A stretch of 64,000 nucleotides of DNA from Deminuibacter soli (lineage in GTDB: Bacteria > Bacteroidota > Bacteroidia > Chitinophagales > Chitinophagaceae). The stretch is from NCBI RefSeq assembly GCF_003412455.1, contig NZ_QTJU01000012.1:62001-126000 (forward strand). Reading direction: 5' to 3'. Position numbers and translations under genes: made by a program. The notes under the pieces are model-generated. The model ran no database searches. It was not told where the DNA came from and saw nothing but the letters and a program-made list of their open reading frames with translations. Of the stretch, positions 45,044 through 53,538 are shown in pieces (the first letter of the stretch is position 1; the number at the start of each line of letters is the position of its first letter).

Positions 45044-45619
45044 ATGATTCACTCAGACAAAAATCAACAGATAGCTGCCGGCATTATGCAGCTGTTTAAA
45101 CAGCATGGCGCAGCAGATTACGACGGCGAACCGGTAACCCAGTCATCGCACATGATACAGTGTGCCATGCAGGCACTGGCCGAGGGTGGTGATATGGAAC
45201 TGGTGCTGGGCGCCTTTTTACACGATATCGGTCATTTACTGAAACACGAACAGCCTACAGAAGCCATGGGCGATTATGGCGTGGTAAACCATGAAGGCAT
45301 TGGGGCAGCGTATTTAAAACAGCATGGTTTTTCTGACCGCATTTGTGCGATGGTTGATATGCATGTGCAGGCCAAGCGTTACCTGGTGGCTACAGACCCC
45401 GGCTACCGCGCAAAATTATCGCCTGCCAGCCTGCAAACACTGGAATGGCAGGGTGGCCCCATGAGCGATACGGAAGCGGCTGCCTTCAGTCGCCACCCCT
45501 TTTTTGAAGACATCATTAAGGTGCGCCGCTGGGATGAGCTGGCCAAAAGTACCGACACGGTGCTGCTGCCCTTGTCGCATTTTGAGAAAATGATGGTGGA
45601 TTATTTAAACGACAACTAA
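45044..45619 (+). CDS. PhnZ-type HD-domain di-iron oxygenase (C-P bond cleavage)
   Basis: 191 aa, the same length as PhnZ and alike along its whole length. Residues matching the known active site are all present: Tyr26 and Glu29 (ADYDGEP), His36, His60-Asp61 in LHDIGH, His64, His83 (VVNHEGIGAAYL), His107 with Lys111 (MHVQAKRYLV) and Asp164 (RRWDEL); LSPASLQTLEWQGGPM also matches. PhnZ splits (R)-2-amino-1-hydroxyethylphosphonate with O2 to glycine and phosphate after PhnY hydroxylation. No PhnY lies in this window. It starts 14 bp after the phosphatase-superfamily gene. Exact substrate is inference. Confidence 0.85.
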   Translation: MIHSDKNQQIAAGIMQLFKQHGAADYDGEPVTQSSHMIQCAMQALAEGGDMELVLGAFLHDIGHLLKHEQPTEAMGDYGVVNHEGIGAAYLKQHGFSDRICAMVDMHVQAKRYLVATDPGYRAKLSPASLQTLEWQGGPMSDTEAAAFSRHPFFEDIIKVRRWDELAKSTDTVLLPLSHFEKMMVDYLNDN

Positions 45620-45628
45620 CTGCACGCT

Positions 45629-46933
45629 ATGATCATCTCCCGTAAACTGCAACAACAATTAACCACCGCACCGGCATGGCTGGTCTCTACCTTTGCCGCT
45701 GTGTGTTCTTTCGGCGTGTACTGTTGTATGTATGCATTCAGAAAACCGTTTACTGCGGCAGGTTACAACACCGAGCAGTTTTTGCACATTGACTATAAAA
45801 TATGGCTGGTTACTGCACAGGTAATTGGTTATATGCTCAGCAAGTTTTATGGCATCCGCTTTATCAGCAGTATGAAGGGCGATAAAAGAGCACCGAGTAT
45901 TATACTGCTGATTACCTGGTCGTGGCTGGCATTGCTGCTGTTTGCCATTACACCTGCACCGTATAACATCGTGTTCCTGCTGCTCAACGGTTTTCCGCTG
46001 GGCATGGTATGGGGGCTGGTGTTCAGCTTTCTCGAAGGCCGCAGGGCAACGGAGTACATGGGCGCAGTTCTGTCTGTGAGTTTTATTTTTTCATCGGGTA
46101 TTGTAAAAACGGTAGGCAAGTATATCCTGCTTAACTGGCATGTATCTGAATGGTGGATGCCTTTTTATACAGGCGCTTTGTTTTTTGTACCCATGCTGCT
46201 GTTTACCTGGCTGCTTAACCATATGCCTGCACCTACTGCTGCAGATGTAAGTGCCCGCAGCGAGCGCAAGCCCATGACAAAAACCGAACGTTCTGCGTTT
46301 TTGCAAACCTACCTGCCAGGCCTTACGGTAATTATCACTACCTATGTACTGCTTACTGTACTGCGCGATTTCAGGGATAATTTTGCCAACGAGTTGTGGA
46401 ACGAGCTGGGCTATGGCAACCAGCCTTCTATATTCGCAGCTACGGAAGTGCCTATTTCTATCGTGGTGCTGTTGTGCATGAGCTTTTTGATTATGGTGAA
46501 AAGCAATATCAAAGCCTTTATCATTAATCATTACATTATTATGGGTGGTTATGTGCTGGCATTGGTAAGCACCCTGCTGTTTTCGCACCAACAGGTTAAT
46601 GGCGCAGTATGGATTATGCTGGTAGGGGCGGGATTGTACCTGAGTTATGTGCCGTTTAACTGCCTGTATTTTGAGCGCATGATTGCGAGTTACCGTATTA
46701 AGGGCAATGTAGGTTTTGTTATGTATGTGGCCGATTCGTTCGGTTACCTGGGCAGTGTGGCGGTGCTGTTTATTAAACAGTTTACCGGTCTGCATGTGTC
46801 ATGGACAACCTTTTTCACCAATGCGGTAATTGTTATCAGTATATTGGGCGTTGCAGGTACCATTGCTGCAATGCTCTACTTCAGAAAAAAATATCATTCT
46901 TCACAAATTCAAATGGGAACTTCTTATGCATGA
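45629..46933 (+). CDS. DUF5690-type MFS carrier
   Basis: 434 aa, about 12 membrane helices. Opens with VSTFAAVCSFGVYCCMYAFR-KPFTAAGY, reminiscent of the organophosphate:phosphate antiporters (GlpT/UhpC) but belonging to the group named DUF5690. Other marks: GFPLGMVWGLVFSFLEGRRA and SYVPFNCLYFERMIA. Its place between a PhnZ-type gene and a phosphonate-linked oxidoreductase suggests it carries a phosphonate, or exports phosphate, across the inner membrane. Its 3' end overlaps the next gene by 8 bp. Confidence 0.85.
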   Translation: MIISRKLQQQLTTAPAWLVSTFAAVCSFGVYCCMYAFRKPFTAAGYNTEQFLHIDYKIWLVTAQVIGYMLSKFYGIRFISSMKGDKRAPSIILLITWSWLALLLFAITPAPYNIVFLLLNGFPLGMVWGLVFSFLEGRRATEYMGAVLSVSFIFSSGIVKTVGKYILLNWHVSEWWMPFYTGALFFVPMLLFTWLLNHMPAPTAADVSARSERKPMTKTERSAFLQTYLPGLTVIITTYVLLTVLRDFRDNFANELWNELGYGNQPSIFAATEVPISIVVLLCMSFLIMVKSNIKAFIINHYIIMGGYVLALVSTLLFSHQQVNGAVWIMLVGAGLYLSYVPFNCLYFERMIASYRIKGNVGFVMYVADSFGYLGSVAVLFIKQFTGLHVSWTTFFTNAVIVISILGVAGTIAAMLYFRKKYHSSQIQMGTSYA

Positions 46934-48050
46934 GCAAACAGCTATTGTAATTGGCGCTGGTATTGTAGGGCTTGCTATGGCCCGCAGTCTTGGACAGCGT
47001 GGTGTTAAGGTTACTGTTATTGAACGAAACGAGCGTGCGGTGGGTGCATCTATCCGCAATTTTGGTATGGTATGGCCTGTGGGGCAGCCCAACGGTAAAA
47101 TGTATAACCGCGCAGTAAAAACCAAACAGATATGGCAACAGGTGTGCAGCGAGGCCGGCCTGTGGCGCGATGAGGTGGGCAGCCTGCACCTGGCTTATAC
47201 CGATCTTGAACTGCAGGTGATGGAAGAGTTTGTAACCGCCAACAAGGGCCTTCGCCCGGTGGGTATGCTTACTGCGGCAGAAGCTGCTGCCAAATCCCCG
47301 GCTGTAAATACCAGCGGTTTAAAAGGCGCTTTGTGGAGCGGCGATGAAATGATCATTGAATCGCGCGTGGCCATTGAAAAACTGCCTGCTTATCTTACTT
47401 CGAAATATCACACTCAATTTATATTCAACGCAGCTGCTACAGCCATTGAGGGCAATACGGTACTGGCAGGCGGGAAAAAATATACGGCAGACAACATTTA
47501 CATATGCAGCGGCGCAGACTTTGAAACCCTGTATCCTGAAGTGTTTGCCGCGAATTATTTTACCAAGTGCAAGCTGCAGATGATGCGCCTGGTTGCGCAG
47601 CCAGACAGCTGGCGTATTGGTCCGTCATTATGCGGTGGTTTATCCATGATTCATTACAAAGCTTTTGAAGTAGCGCCTGCTTTAGCTGAGTTGCGCAAAC
47701 AGTATGAAGCCACAATGCCCGATTATTTGAAATGGGGCATTCACGTAATGGTATCGCAAAACGGGGAAGGCGAATTAACGATTGGCGACACACACGAATA
47801 CGGGCTGGTACACGACCCGTTTGATAAGCAATGGATGAACCAGCTGGTGCTGGATTACCTGAAAACATTTGCGCAGTTTAAAAACTGGGATCTTATTCAG
47901 AGCTGGAATGGTATTTATCCCAAACGCACGAATGGGGAAACCGATTTTATAGAAACCGTGGCGCCTGGGGTTACCATTGTAAATGGCCTTGGTGGTGCAG
48001 GGATGACGCTCTCGTTTGGGTTGGCGGAAGAGGTGTTGGATTGTGAGTGA
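46926..48050 (+). CDS. FAD-dependent oxidoreductase, TIGR03364-like (phosphonate-linked)
   Basis: 374 aa from ATG 46926; the stop of the carrier gene lies inside ATGCATGA, so translation is coupled. It has a DAO-type FAD fold: AIVIGAGIVGLAMARSLGQR, VIERNERAVGASIRNFGMVW, and a C-terminal GLGGAGMTLSFGLAEE. It looks like the TIGR03364 oxidoreductases (PbfD-like) that recur in phosphonate degradation clusters and act on aminoethylphosphonate-type amines. I infer oxidation of the amine carbon of an aminophosphonate in the cytoplasm. Confidence 0.8.
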   Translation: MHEQTAIVIGAGIVGLAMARSLGQRGVKVTVIERNERAVGASIRNFGMVWPVGQPNGKMYNRAVKTKQIWQQVCSEAGLWRDEVGSLHLAYTDLELQVMEEFVTANKGLRPVGMLTAAEAAAKSPAVNTSGLKGALWSGDEMIIESRVAIEKLPAYLTSKYHTQFIFNAAATAIEGNTVLAGGKKYTADNIYICSGADFETLYPEVFAANYFTKCKLQMMRLVAQPDSWRIGPSLCGGLSMIHYKAFEVAPALAELRKQYEATMPDYLKWGIHVMVSQNGEGELTIGDTHEYGLVHDPFDKQWMNQLVLDYLKTFAQFKNWDLIQSWNGIYPKRTNGETDFIETVAPGVTIVNGLGGAGMTLSFGLAEEVLDCE

Positions 48051-48116
48051 GGAGATCGCTGGTGAATAGTGAATAGGCAATAGCGGTGCAAGTTTGCCTG
48101 TTTGGTGCATTTGATA

Positions 48117-48171
48117 GGTTCGCCCGAGGTTCGTCGGATGATCGTCTGAGGTTCGTTTGAGGCTTGTTGGC
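48117..48171. repeat. Five tandem 11-bp units
   Basis: GGTTCGCCCGA, GGTTCGTCGGA, TGATCGTCTGA, GGTTCGTTTGA and GGCTTGTTGGC follow one another without gaps, 66 bp after the FAD gene and before its terminator. Consensus GGTTCGTCNGA. Confidence 0.6.
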
Positions 48172-48205
48172 GAGTAACGACTAAATATTGTCCGATAGGG
48201 ATATA

Positions 48206-48239
48206 AAAAGGGTTTCATACCGCGGTATGAAACCCTTTT
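48206..48239. terminator. Bidirectional terminator after the phosphonate locus
   Basis: A perfect palindrome: AAAAGGGTTTCATACCG/CGGTATGAAACCCTTTT, between convergent genes. Confidence 0.9.
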
Positions 48240-48261
48240 GTTCCTAAACGAAACACTATGA

Positions 48262-48669
48262 TTAGTTATTGCCATTATCGCCGCCTCTTCCACCACGTCC
48301 GCCTGGTCCGCCCTGGCGCATGCGGTTACGTTGCATGGCTTCCAGTTTGGTAATCTGGTCGTCGGTTAAAATGGTTTTCAGTTTGTCTTTTGTTTTGGCG
48401 CTGAGATCGGCCATTTTGCTTTTTTTGTCGTCGGCGCTGATAGACTGGTCTTGCCAGATCGTGCGCTGCTGCTGCATAGATTCAAACTGGATATTGACAA
48501 CCTGTTCGGCTTTTGCGTCATCAATCTGCAATGAATCTTTCAGTCTTTGTTTCTGCATTTCTTTCATTTGCTGCATTCTGGCTGCGCGGTCTCCGCCGCC
48601 GTCCTGTGCGTATGAATGAAGGGCTGTGAGTGATAATACCATCACAAGGCATGCGATAATCTTTTTCAT
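48262..48669 (-). CDS. Exported Spy/LTXXQ-like protein with Gly/Arg-rich tail
   Basis: 135 aa, signal peptide MKKIIACLVMVLSLTALHSYA. Helical mature part with LQIDDAKAEQVVNIQFESMQ and LKTILTDDQITKLEAMQRNR, a layout shared with Spy/CpxP-like periplasmic proteins. It ends in a Gly/Arg/Asn-rich tail (about 115-135). Likely a periplasmic chaperone or stress protein; 40 bp after a related gene. Confidence 0.75.
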   Translation of the reverse strand: MKKIIACLVMVLSLTALHSYAQDGGGDRAARMQQMKEMQKQRLKDSLQIDDAKAEQVVNIQFESMQQQRTIWQDQSISADDKKSKMADLSAKTKDKLKTILTDDQITKLEAMQRNRMRQGGPGGRGGRGGDNGNN

Positions 48670-48709
48670 ATTTTAAGATTTATAGTAGTGAAATTACCAA
48701 TAACGTGCC

Positions 48710-49126
48710 TTAGCTATTAGCGGGTGTGGTGTCATTCGGTGAAGTACCCTGGTTTTTGGGCGAATGCTGGCGACGATTTTTTTGCATTTCTTTCAGCTTT
48801 GTTTGCTGGTCGGGCGTTAACACAGCTGCTATTGCCTTGCGGTTGCTGTTGTGCAATGCTTTCAGCTGCTGTTTTTTGTCTGCGTCTGACAGGGCAGTAT
48901 TGTTCATTATTTCCTGTCGTTTAGCCTTGCCGTCCTGGCTGATTGCCTTTATTTTATCGTTTTGATCCTTTGTCAGGTTCAGTTCCCTGAACGGGTTCTT
49001 GTGGTGCGCTTTACCCATGTGGTTGTGCTGGTGCTGCGATTTTACAGCAGTACTGTCTTGTGTCTGTGCCTGTGCAGCGCCTGCTGCAAACAATACGATC
49101 GCGAAGAGGAAGAGTATCTTTTTCAT
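48710..49126 (-). CDS. Exported Spy/LTXXQ-like protein
   Basis: 138 aa from ATG 49126 (MKKILFLFAIVLFAAGAAQA); ATG 49135 is in frame. His-rich after the signal (KSQHQHNHMGKAHHK), then two LTxxQ-like motifs: LTKDQNDKIKAI and LTPDQQTKLKEMQ. Same general build as the next gene, so they are paralogues in one unit. The His-rich part may bind metal. Confidence 0.78.
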   Translation of the reverse strand: MKKILFLFAIVLFAAGAAQAQTQDSTAVKSQHQHNHMGKAHHKNPFRELNLTKDQNDKIKAISQDGKAKRQEIMNNTALSDADKKQQLKALHNSNRKAIAAVLTPDQQTKLKEMQKNRRQHSPKNQGTSPNDTTPANS

Positions 49127-49281
49127 TGCATTCATTTTTTTTGTTGCTAATGAAAGATAGACCCGGGCCTTTCCGCAAGGTTTAACTGGTTAACGGCGGA
49201 TTAACATCTGCAGCAGGAAAAGAAGGCCATGGATCGATGAATGCCGTTTTTTCTGCGACAACCGCCCGGCGGTTTTAACAA

Positions 49282-49317
49282 TAAAAAAGGGCTGTCTCCA
49301 GGAAGGAGACAGCCCCG
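49282..49317 (-). terminator. Terminator of the glutamine synthetase gene
   Basis: An 11-bp perfect stem GGGCTGTCTCC/GGAGACAGCCC (loop AGGAA), with six T on the minus strand. Confidence 0.85.
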
Positions 49318-49359
49318 TATCTATGCCAATAGATAAAGAACAAATGAAACAACAGGTAA

Positions 49360-51549
49360 TTAGCGCAACAGCAGCATTTCCCTGTATTTAGGCAGCGTCC
49401 AGTCGGCATCGTTCACCAGCAGTTCGAGTTTGTCTACATGGTAGCGGATTTCATCGAAGAACGGCGCTTTTACCTGGCTTTCGTAAGCAATTGCCTTGGT
49501 GCGGCTTTCTGTCATGTTGTTTACAATTTTCCTTGCTTCCACCATGGCGTCGGTTTTAGTGTACACCACCTGGATGTGCTCAGACAATTGTTTCAGGATA
49601 TCCAGCTGGCTGGCATAAGCGCTTTCGGGTAAACCGGCTGCTTTCAGTCCTTTGATGTTTTCTGCCAGTGTGTTCTGGTATTTAACAGCTGCAGGAATGA
49701 TGTGGTTGATGGCCAGGTCGCCCATGATGCGTGCTTCGATCTGAACTTTCTTGATGTATTTTTCCAGTTCAATTTCGTGGCGTGCTTCCAGCTCGCTATG
49801 TGAGTATACGTTGTTTGATTCGAACAGGTGTTTGGCCTTGTCGGTAATCATGGCATCGAGCGCCAGCGGTGAAGTTTTTACGTTGGCCAGGCCACGTTTT
49901 TCTGCTTCTTTTTCCCACTCTTCGCTGTAACCGTCACCTTCAAACACTACTTTTTTGCTTTCAACAATGTATTTCTGGATGGTGTGCATGATAGCGATTT
50001 CTTTTTTGTCGCCTTTCTCGATCAATGCATCCACGTCTTTTTTGAAGGTTTTCAGTGTGTCGGCCATAATGGTGTTAACCACGGTCATAGCACTGGCACA
50101 GTTGGCTGCGCTACCTACTGCACGGAACTCAAATTTGTTACCGGTGAAGGCAAAAGGAGAAGTCCTGTTACGGTCGGTATTGTCTAACAGCAGTTCAGGA
50201 ATGCTGCGGTGCAGGTCCAGTTTCAGGATGGCTTCGTCCTGCTCGTCGAATTTGTCACCTACGCGCGTTTCTATGTCGTTCAGCACTTTTGCGAGGTACT
50301 GACCCACAAACACGGAGATAATGGCAGGAGGAGCTTCATTTGCGCCCAGGCGGTGGTCGTTACCGGCAGAGGCGATGGCAGAACGCAGCAGATCGGCATA
50401 ATCGTGTACCGCTTTGATGGTATTTACAAAGAATGTAAGGAACATCAGGTTGGTTTTCGGCGTTTTGCCGGGAGCCAGCAGGTTTACACCGGTATCGGTG
50501 GCCATGCTCCAGTTATTGTGTTTACCGCTACCGTTGATACCTGCGAAAGGTTTCTCGTGCAGTAATACTTTCAGTTTGTGACGTTTGGCAACACGGCTCA
50601 TGATGTCCATCAGCAGGGTGTTGTGGTCTACCGCCAGGTTTACTTCTTCGAAGATAGGCGCACACTCAAACTGTGCAGGCGCAACTTCGTTGTGGCGTGT
50701 ACGCAGGGGAATACCCAGTTTGTAGGCTTCGTTTTCGTAATCGCGCATGAAAGCGTATACTCTTTCGGGGATAGAACCGAAGTAGTGGTCTTCCAGCTGC
50801 TGGCCTTTTGCAGGTGAAGCGCCGAATACGGTGCGGCCGCACTGTACCAGGTCAGGACGTGCATTGGCAAGGGCTTCGTCAATTACAAAATACTCCTGTT
50901 CCCAGCCGAGGGTAGCAGTTACTTTGGTAACATTTTTATCAAAGTAGTTACATACTTCTACGGCACTCTTGTTCAGGCTTTCGAGCGCTTTCAGCAGGGG
51001 AGCCTTGTAATCGAGTGATTCGCCTGTATAAGAAACGAAAATGGTAGGAATACAAAGGGTTTTACCAAAACCAATTTCGATGATGAATGCGGGTGAAGAA
51101 GGATCCCATGCAGTATAACCGCGTGCTTCAAAAGTTGCGCGCAAACCACCGCTTGGGAAAGAAGAGGCATCGGGCTCCTGCTGGATCAGCGCAGCGCCGT
51201 CGAATTCTTCGATAGCCGTGCCATCACTTTTAATGGTAAAGAAAGAATCGTGTTTTTCAGCAGTGGTACCGGTTAAAGGCTGAAACCAGTGCGTAAAGTG
51301 GGTAACACCTTTGCTTTCGGCCCATGCACGGATACCGTTGGCAATTTGGTTGGCTACTACACGATCAATTTTTTTGCTGCCTTTGATACTGGCAATCAGG
51401 CTCTTATAAGCCTCATCGCTCAGGAACTGGCGGGCTTTTGTTAGGGTGAACACATTCTCGCCAAAAATGGCCGTGATTTTGGATGGGCCTTCTACTTTCA
51501 CCTCCTCCAAATCTGTTAAGTTGTTGATTGCCTGAAATCGTAAAGACAT
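49360..51549 (-). CDS. glnN: Glutamine synthetase type III
   Basis: 729 aa, the size of GSIII. The GSIII marks are visible: FPSGGLRATFEARGYTAWD, ATLGWEQEYFVID, IPLRTRHNEVAPAQFE (ATP/glutamate site), EKPFAGINGSGKHNNWS, LGANEAPPAIIS, NRTSPFAFTGNKFEFRAVGS, and a C-terminal helical part. Makes glutamine from glutamate, ammonia and ATP; this type is common in Bacteroidota. Transcribed from its own promoter (51578-51609). Confidence 0.95.
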   Translation of the reverse strand: MSLRFQAINNLTDLEEVKVEGPSKITAIFGENVFTLTKARQFLSDEAYKSLIASIKGSKKIDRVVANQIANGIRAWAESKGVTHFTHWFQPLTGTTAEKHDSFFTIKSDGTAIEEFDGAALIQQEPDASSFPSGGLRATFEARGYTAWDPSSPAFIIEIGFGKTLCIPTIFVSYTGESLDYKAPLLKALESLNKSAVEVCNYFDKNVTKVTATLGWEQEYFVIDEALANARPDLVQCGRTVFGASPAKGQQLEDHYFGSIPERVYAFMRDYENEAYKLGIPLRTRHNEVAPAQFECAPIFEEVNLAVDHNTLLMDIMSRVAKRHKLKVLLHEKPFAGINGSGKHNNWSMATDTGVNLLAPGKTPKTNLMFLTFFVNTIKAVHDYADLLRSAIASAGNDHRLGANEAPPAIISVFVGQYLAKVLNDIETRVGDKFDEQDEAILKLDLHRSIPELLLDNTDRNRTSPFAFTGNKFEFRAVGSAANCASAMTVVNTIMADTLKTFKKDVDALIEKGDKKEIAIMHTIQKYIVESKKVVFEGDGYSEEWEKEAEKRGLANVKTSPLALDAMITDKAKHLFESNNVYSHSELEARHEIELEKYIKKVQIEARIMGDLAINHIIPAAVKYQNTLAENIKGLKAAGLPESAYASQLDILKQLSEHIQVVYTKTDAMVEARKIVNNMTESRTKAIAYESQVKAPFFDEIRYHVDKLELLVNDADWTLPKYREMLLLR

Positions 51550-51577
51550 ATGGTATTTGATTTTTGCGTGGACAAAG

Positions 51578-51609
51578 CAAAGCTAATTTGCAAAGAATAA
51601 CAACTCGAA
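51578..51609 (-). promoter_or_regulatory. Promoter of the glutamine synthetase gene
   Basis: On the minus strand TTCG (51606-51609), 20-bp spacer, TAGCTTTG (51578-51585); leader about 25 bases. The region further upstream (51610-51837) holds no gene. Confidence 0.5.
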
Positions 51610-51837
51610 AATACAAAAATGTGGAAAAAAGTCCCAAAAAACCTGATTTTCGTAATGTTTTGCCTTTTTTGTTCGTAGTCTGTGTATAAAATGAACGCTT
51701 TTTTCAAATATTTAAAAAAATGTAATGGGTTGGGCCCTTCATCCAGGTTACAAAGGGGATTTTTGCGCCTGCGGGCATGCTTGGGAGGCTCGGGGTTTTG
51801 GCTTAGGTTTGCCACCGGCGAAGCCGCGTTTTACGCG

Positions 51838-51965
51838 TTCAATAGTTTAAATGTTCAAGAGTTCAAATGTTTCATTGTTCAAGGGTTTAAAAGTTTAAGG
51901 TTTAAAGTTTAAGATTATTGAACAATTGAACAATTGAACAATGGAACAATGGAACAATTGGAACA
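51838..51965. repeat. GTTCAA/GTTTAA tract ending in ATTGAACA tandem copies
   Basis: Starts with GTTCAATAGTTTAAATG and similar irregular units (51838-51910), then near-perfect copies of ATTGAACA/ATGGAACA with a period of 9-10 bp (51916-51965), up to 25 bp before the hldD start. Same family as the flanks of the long array. Confidence 0.7.
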
Positions 51966-51989
51966 AGCAATCCATAATACAGAACAAAG

Positions 51990-52982
51990 ATGACAGATAA
52001 GATTACAGATACACAGGCATTGATCGTGGTTACAGGTGCGGCAGGGTTTATTGGCAGCTGCATGGTGCAATATCTTAATGATAATGGCTTTACCAACCTG
52101 GTGCTGGTAGATGATTTTGGAGTGGAAGCGAAAAGGGGTAACTGGGAAAACAAGCAGTTCAGTGAAATTGTAGAGCGGTATAACTTTTTTAACTGGCTGC
52201 AGCAATCGGTGAAACCGGCTTGCATCATTCATCTTGGCGCGCGTACCGATACTACTGAATTCAATTACGCCATTCACCAGGAGCTGAACCTGGAATATTC
52301 ACAGAAGGTATGGGAATATTGCACCGCTAACCAGGTGCCGTTGATTTATGCTTCTTCTGCAGCTACTTATGGCGATGGCGAACACGGGTATGCAGATGAT
52401 CATGGCATTGTAAATGAACTGCAGCCGCTGAATCCCTATGGCAAAAGCAAGAATGAGTTTGACAAGTGGGTACTGCAGCAGGCCACACATCCGCCGTTTT
52501 GGGCCGGACTTAAGTTCTTCAATGTATACGGTCCGAATGAAGCGCATAAAAAACGCATGGCCAGCGTTATATTCCATGCATTTAACCAGATACGGGAAAA
52601 TGGCCATATGAAACTGTTCCGGAGCCACAAAGCGGGGTATAAAGACGGTGAACAGCTGCGTGATTTTGTGTATGTGAAAGATGTGGTGAAAGTGATCTAC
52701 TGGTTAATGAAGCAGCAGCCTGTATCTGCCATTTACAACCTTGGCACAGGCAAAGCCAGGAGCTTTATTGATTTGGTGAATGCTACGTTTGCCGGGCTGG
52801 ATAAAGAGGCCAACATTGAATTCATTGATATGCCTGCGGATATACGCGACAAATACCAGTACTTTACAGAAGCCGATATGAACAAGCTTCACCAGGCTGG
52901 TTACAGCGAACCGTTTTATTCGCTGGAAGAAGGTGTGCAGGACTATGTGCGCCATTACCTGGCATTGGGGAAAAAATACTAA
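51990..52982 (+). CDS. hldD: ADP-L-glycero-D-manno-heptose 6-epimerase
   Basis: 330 aa. Short-chain dehydrogenase fold: VVTGAAGFIGS for NADP, HLGARTDTTEF (typical of RfaD/HldD), the SSAATYG and YGKSKNEFD catalytic parts, and FFNVYGPNEAHKKRMASV. Supplies ADP-heptose for the lipopolysaccharide core; the GT9 gene at 31455 may use it. Confidence 0.95.
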   Translation: MTDKITDTQALIVVTGAAGFIGSCMVQYLNDNGFTNLVLVDDFGVEAKRGNWENKQFSEIVERYNFFNWLQQSVKPACIIHLGARTDTTEFNYAIHQELNLEYSQKVWEYCTANQVPLIYASSAATYGDGEHGYADDHGIVNELQPLNPYGKSKNEFDKWVLQQATHPPFWAGLKFFNVYGPNEAHKKRMASVIFHAFNQIRENGHMKLFRSHKAGYKDGEQLRDFVYVKDVVKVIYWLMKQQPVSAIYNLGTGKARSFIDLVNATFAGLDKEANIEFIDMPADIRDKYQYFTEADMNKLHQAGYSEPFYSLEEGVQDYVRHYLALGKKY

Positions 52983-53003
52983 ATTTAGCCAAAACCTGTA
53001 CTT

Positions 53004-53168
53004 ATGACCATCCAGGTAAAGAAAAAAGTAACGAAAAAGAAGGCGACAGAAATCATTGCTTCCCTACCGGATAAGCTGAAACCGGTCGACTTATCAAAAT
53101 ATGCGGGTAAGATAAAATGGACGGGTGGAGATCCGCTGACACTGCAAAAACAGTGGCGTGATGAATAA
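53004..53168 (+). CDS. Antitoxin of a PIN-domain toxin-antitoxin pair
   Basis: 54 aa: a Lys-rich N-terminus (MTIQVKKKVTKKKATEIIAS), then LPDKLKPVDLSKYAGKIKW and a short tail ending LQKQWRDE. The C-terminal pattern KYAGKIKWTGGDPL-x-LQ-x2-WRDE is typical of the small antitoxins placed before PIN toxins. No separate DNA-binding domain is visible. Its stop (TAA at 53166) overlaps the toxin ATG (53161) by 8 bp, so both are translated together. It lies 21 bp after hldD. Confidence 0.8.
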   Translation: MTIQVKKKVTKKKATEIIASLPDKLKPVDLSKYAGKIKWTGGDPLTLQKQWRDE

Positions 53169-53538
53169 AGATTTAATCCTGATTGACACGAATATTGTTT
53201 TATATGCATTGAACCAGAATCCCACCATTTATCCATTTGTCAATCAGAAAAAGCTGGCTATTTCCTTCGTGTCAGAAATTGAACTGTTGGGCTGGAAGGG
53301 AATGACCGCTGCGAGCAGGAAAGTACTGCAGCAGTTTTTTAAAGAATGCCTTTACATTGATTATAACTATCAGATCCGTCAACAAACCATCTGGCTCAAA
53401 TCTCAATATAATCTTAAGCTGGCAGATGCATTGATCGCTGCTTGTTCTTTAGAGTTTGATATTCCGCTGGTATCGGCAGATAAGGACTTTTCAAAAGTCA
53501 AAGAGATCAATTTCATAAATCTTATTCCCAGCTTATGA
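53161..53538 (+). CDS. PIN-domain toxin (VapC-like)
   Basis: 125 aa. PIN-domain acidic residues are in place: Asp9 in LILIDTNIVLYAL, Glu39/Glu41 in SFVSEIELLGW, Asp89 in KLADALIAA, and Asp107 in LVSADKDF. Likely an RNase that cuts tRNA or rRNA when freed from its antitoxin. The last codon overlaps the proC start (ATGA), so proC may be translated by coupling to the toxin. Confidence 0.9.
   Translation: MNKDLILIDTNIVLYALNQNPTIYPFVNQKKLAISFVSEIELLGWKGMTAASRKVLQQFFKECLYIDYNYQIRQQTIWLKSQYNLKLADALIAACSLEFDIPLVSADKDFSKVKEINFINLIPSL

Noticed and set aside
49258-49277. AACCGCC/GGCGGTT hairpin with TTTT as a plus-strand terminator
   Set aside because: No plus-strand gene feeds it. The stem is short with almost no loop, and it lies beside a much better minus-strand terminator.
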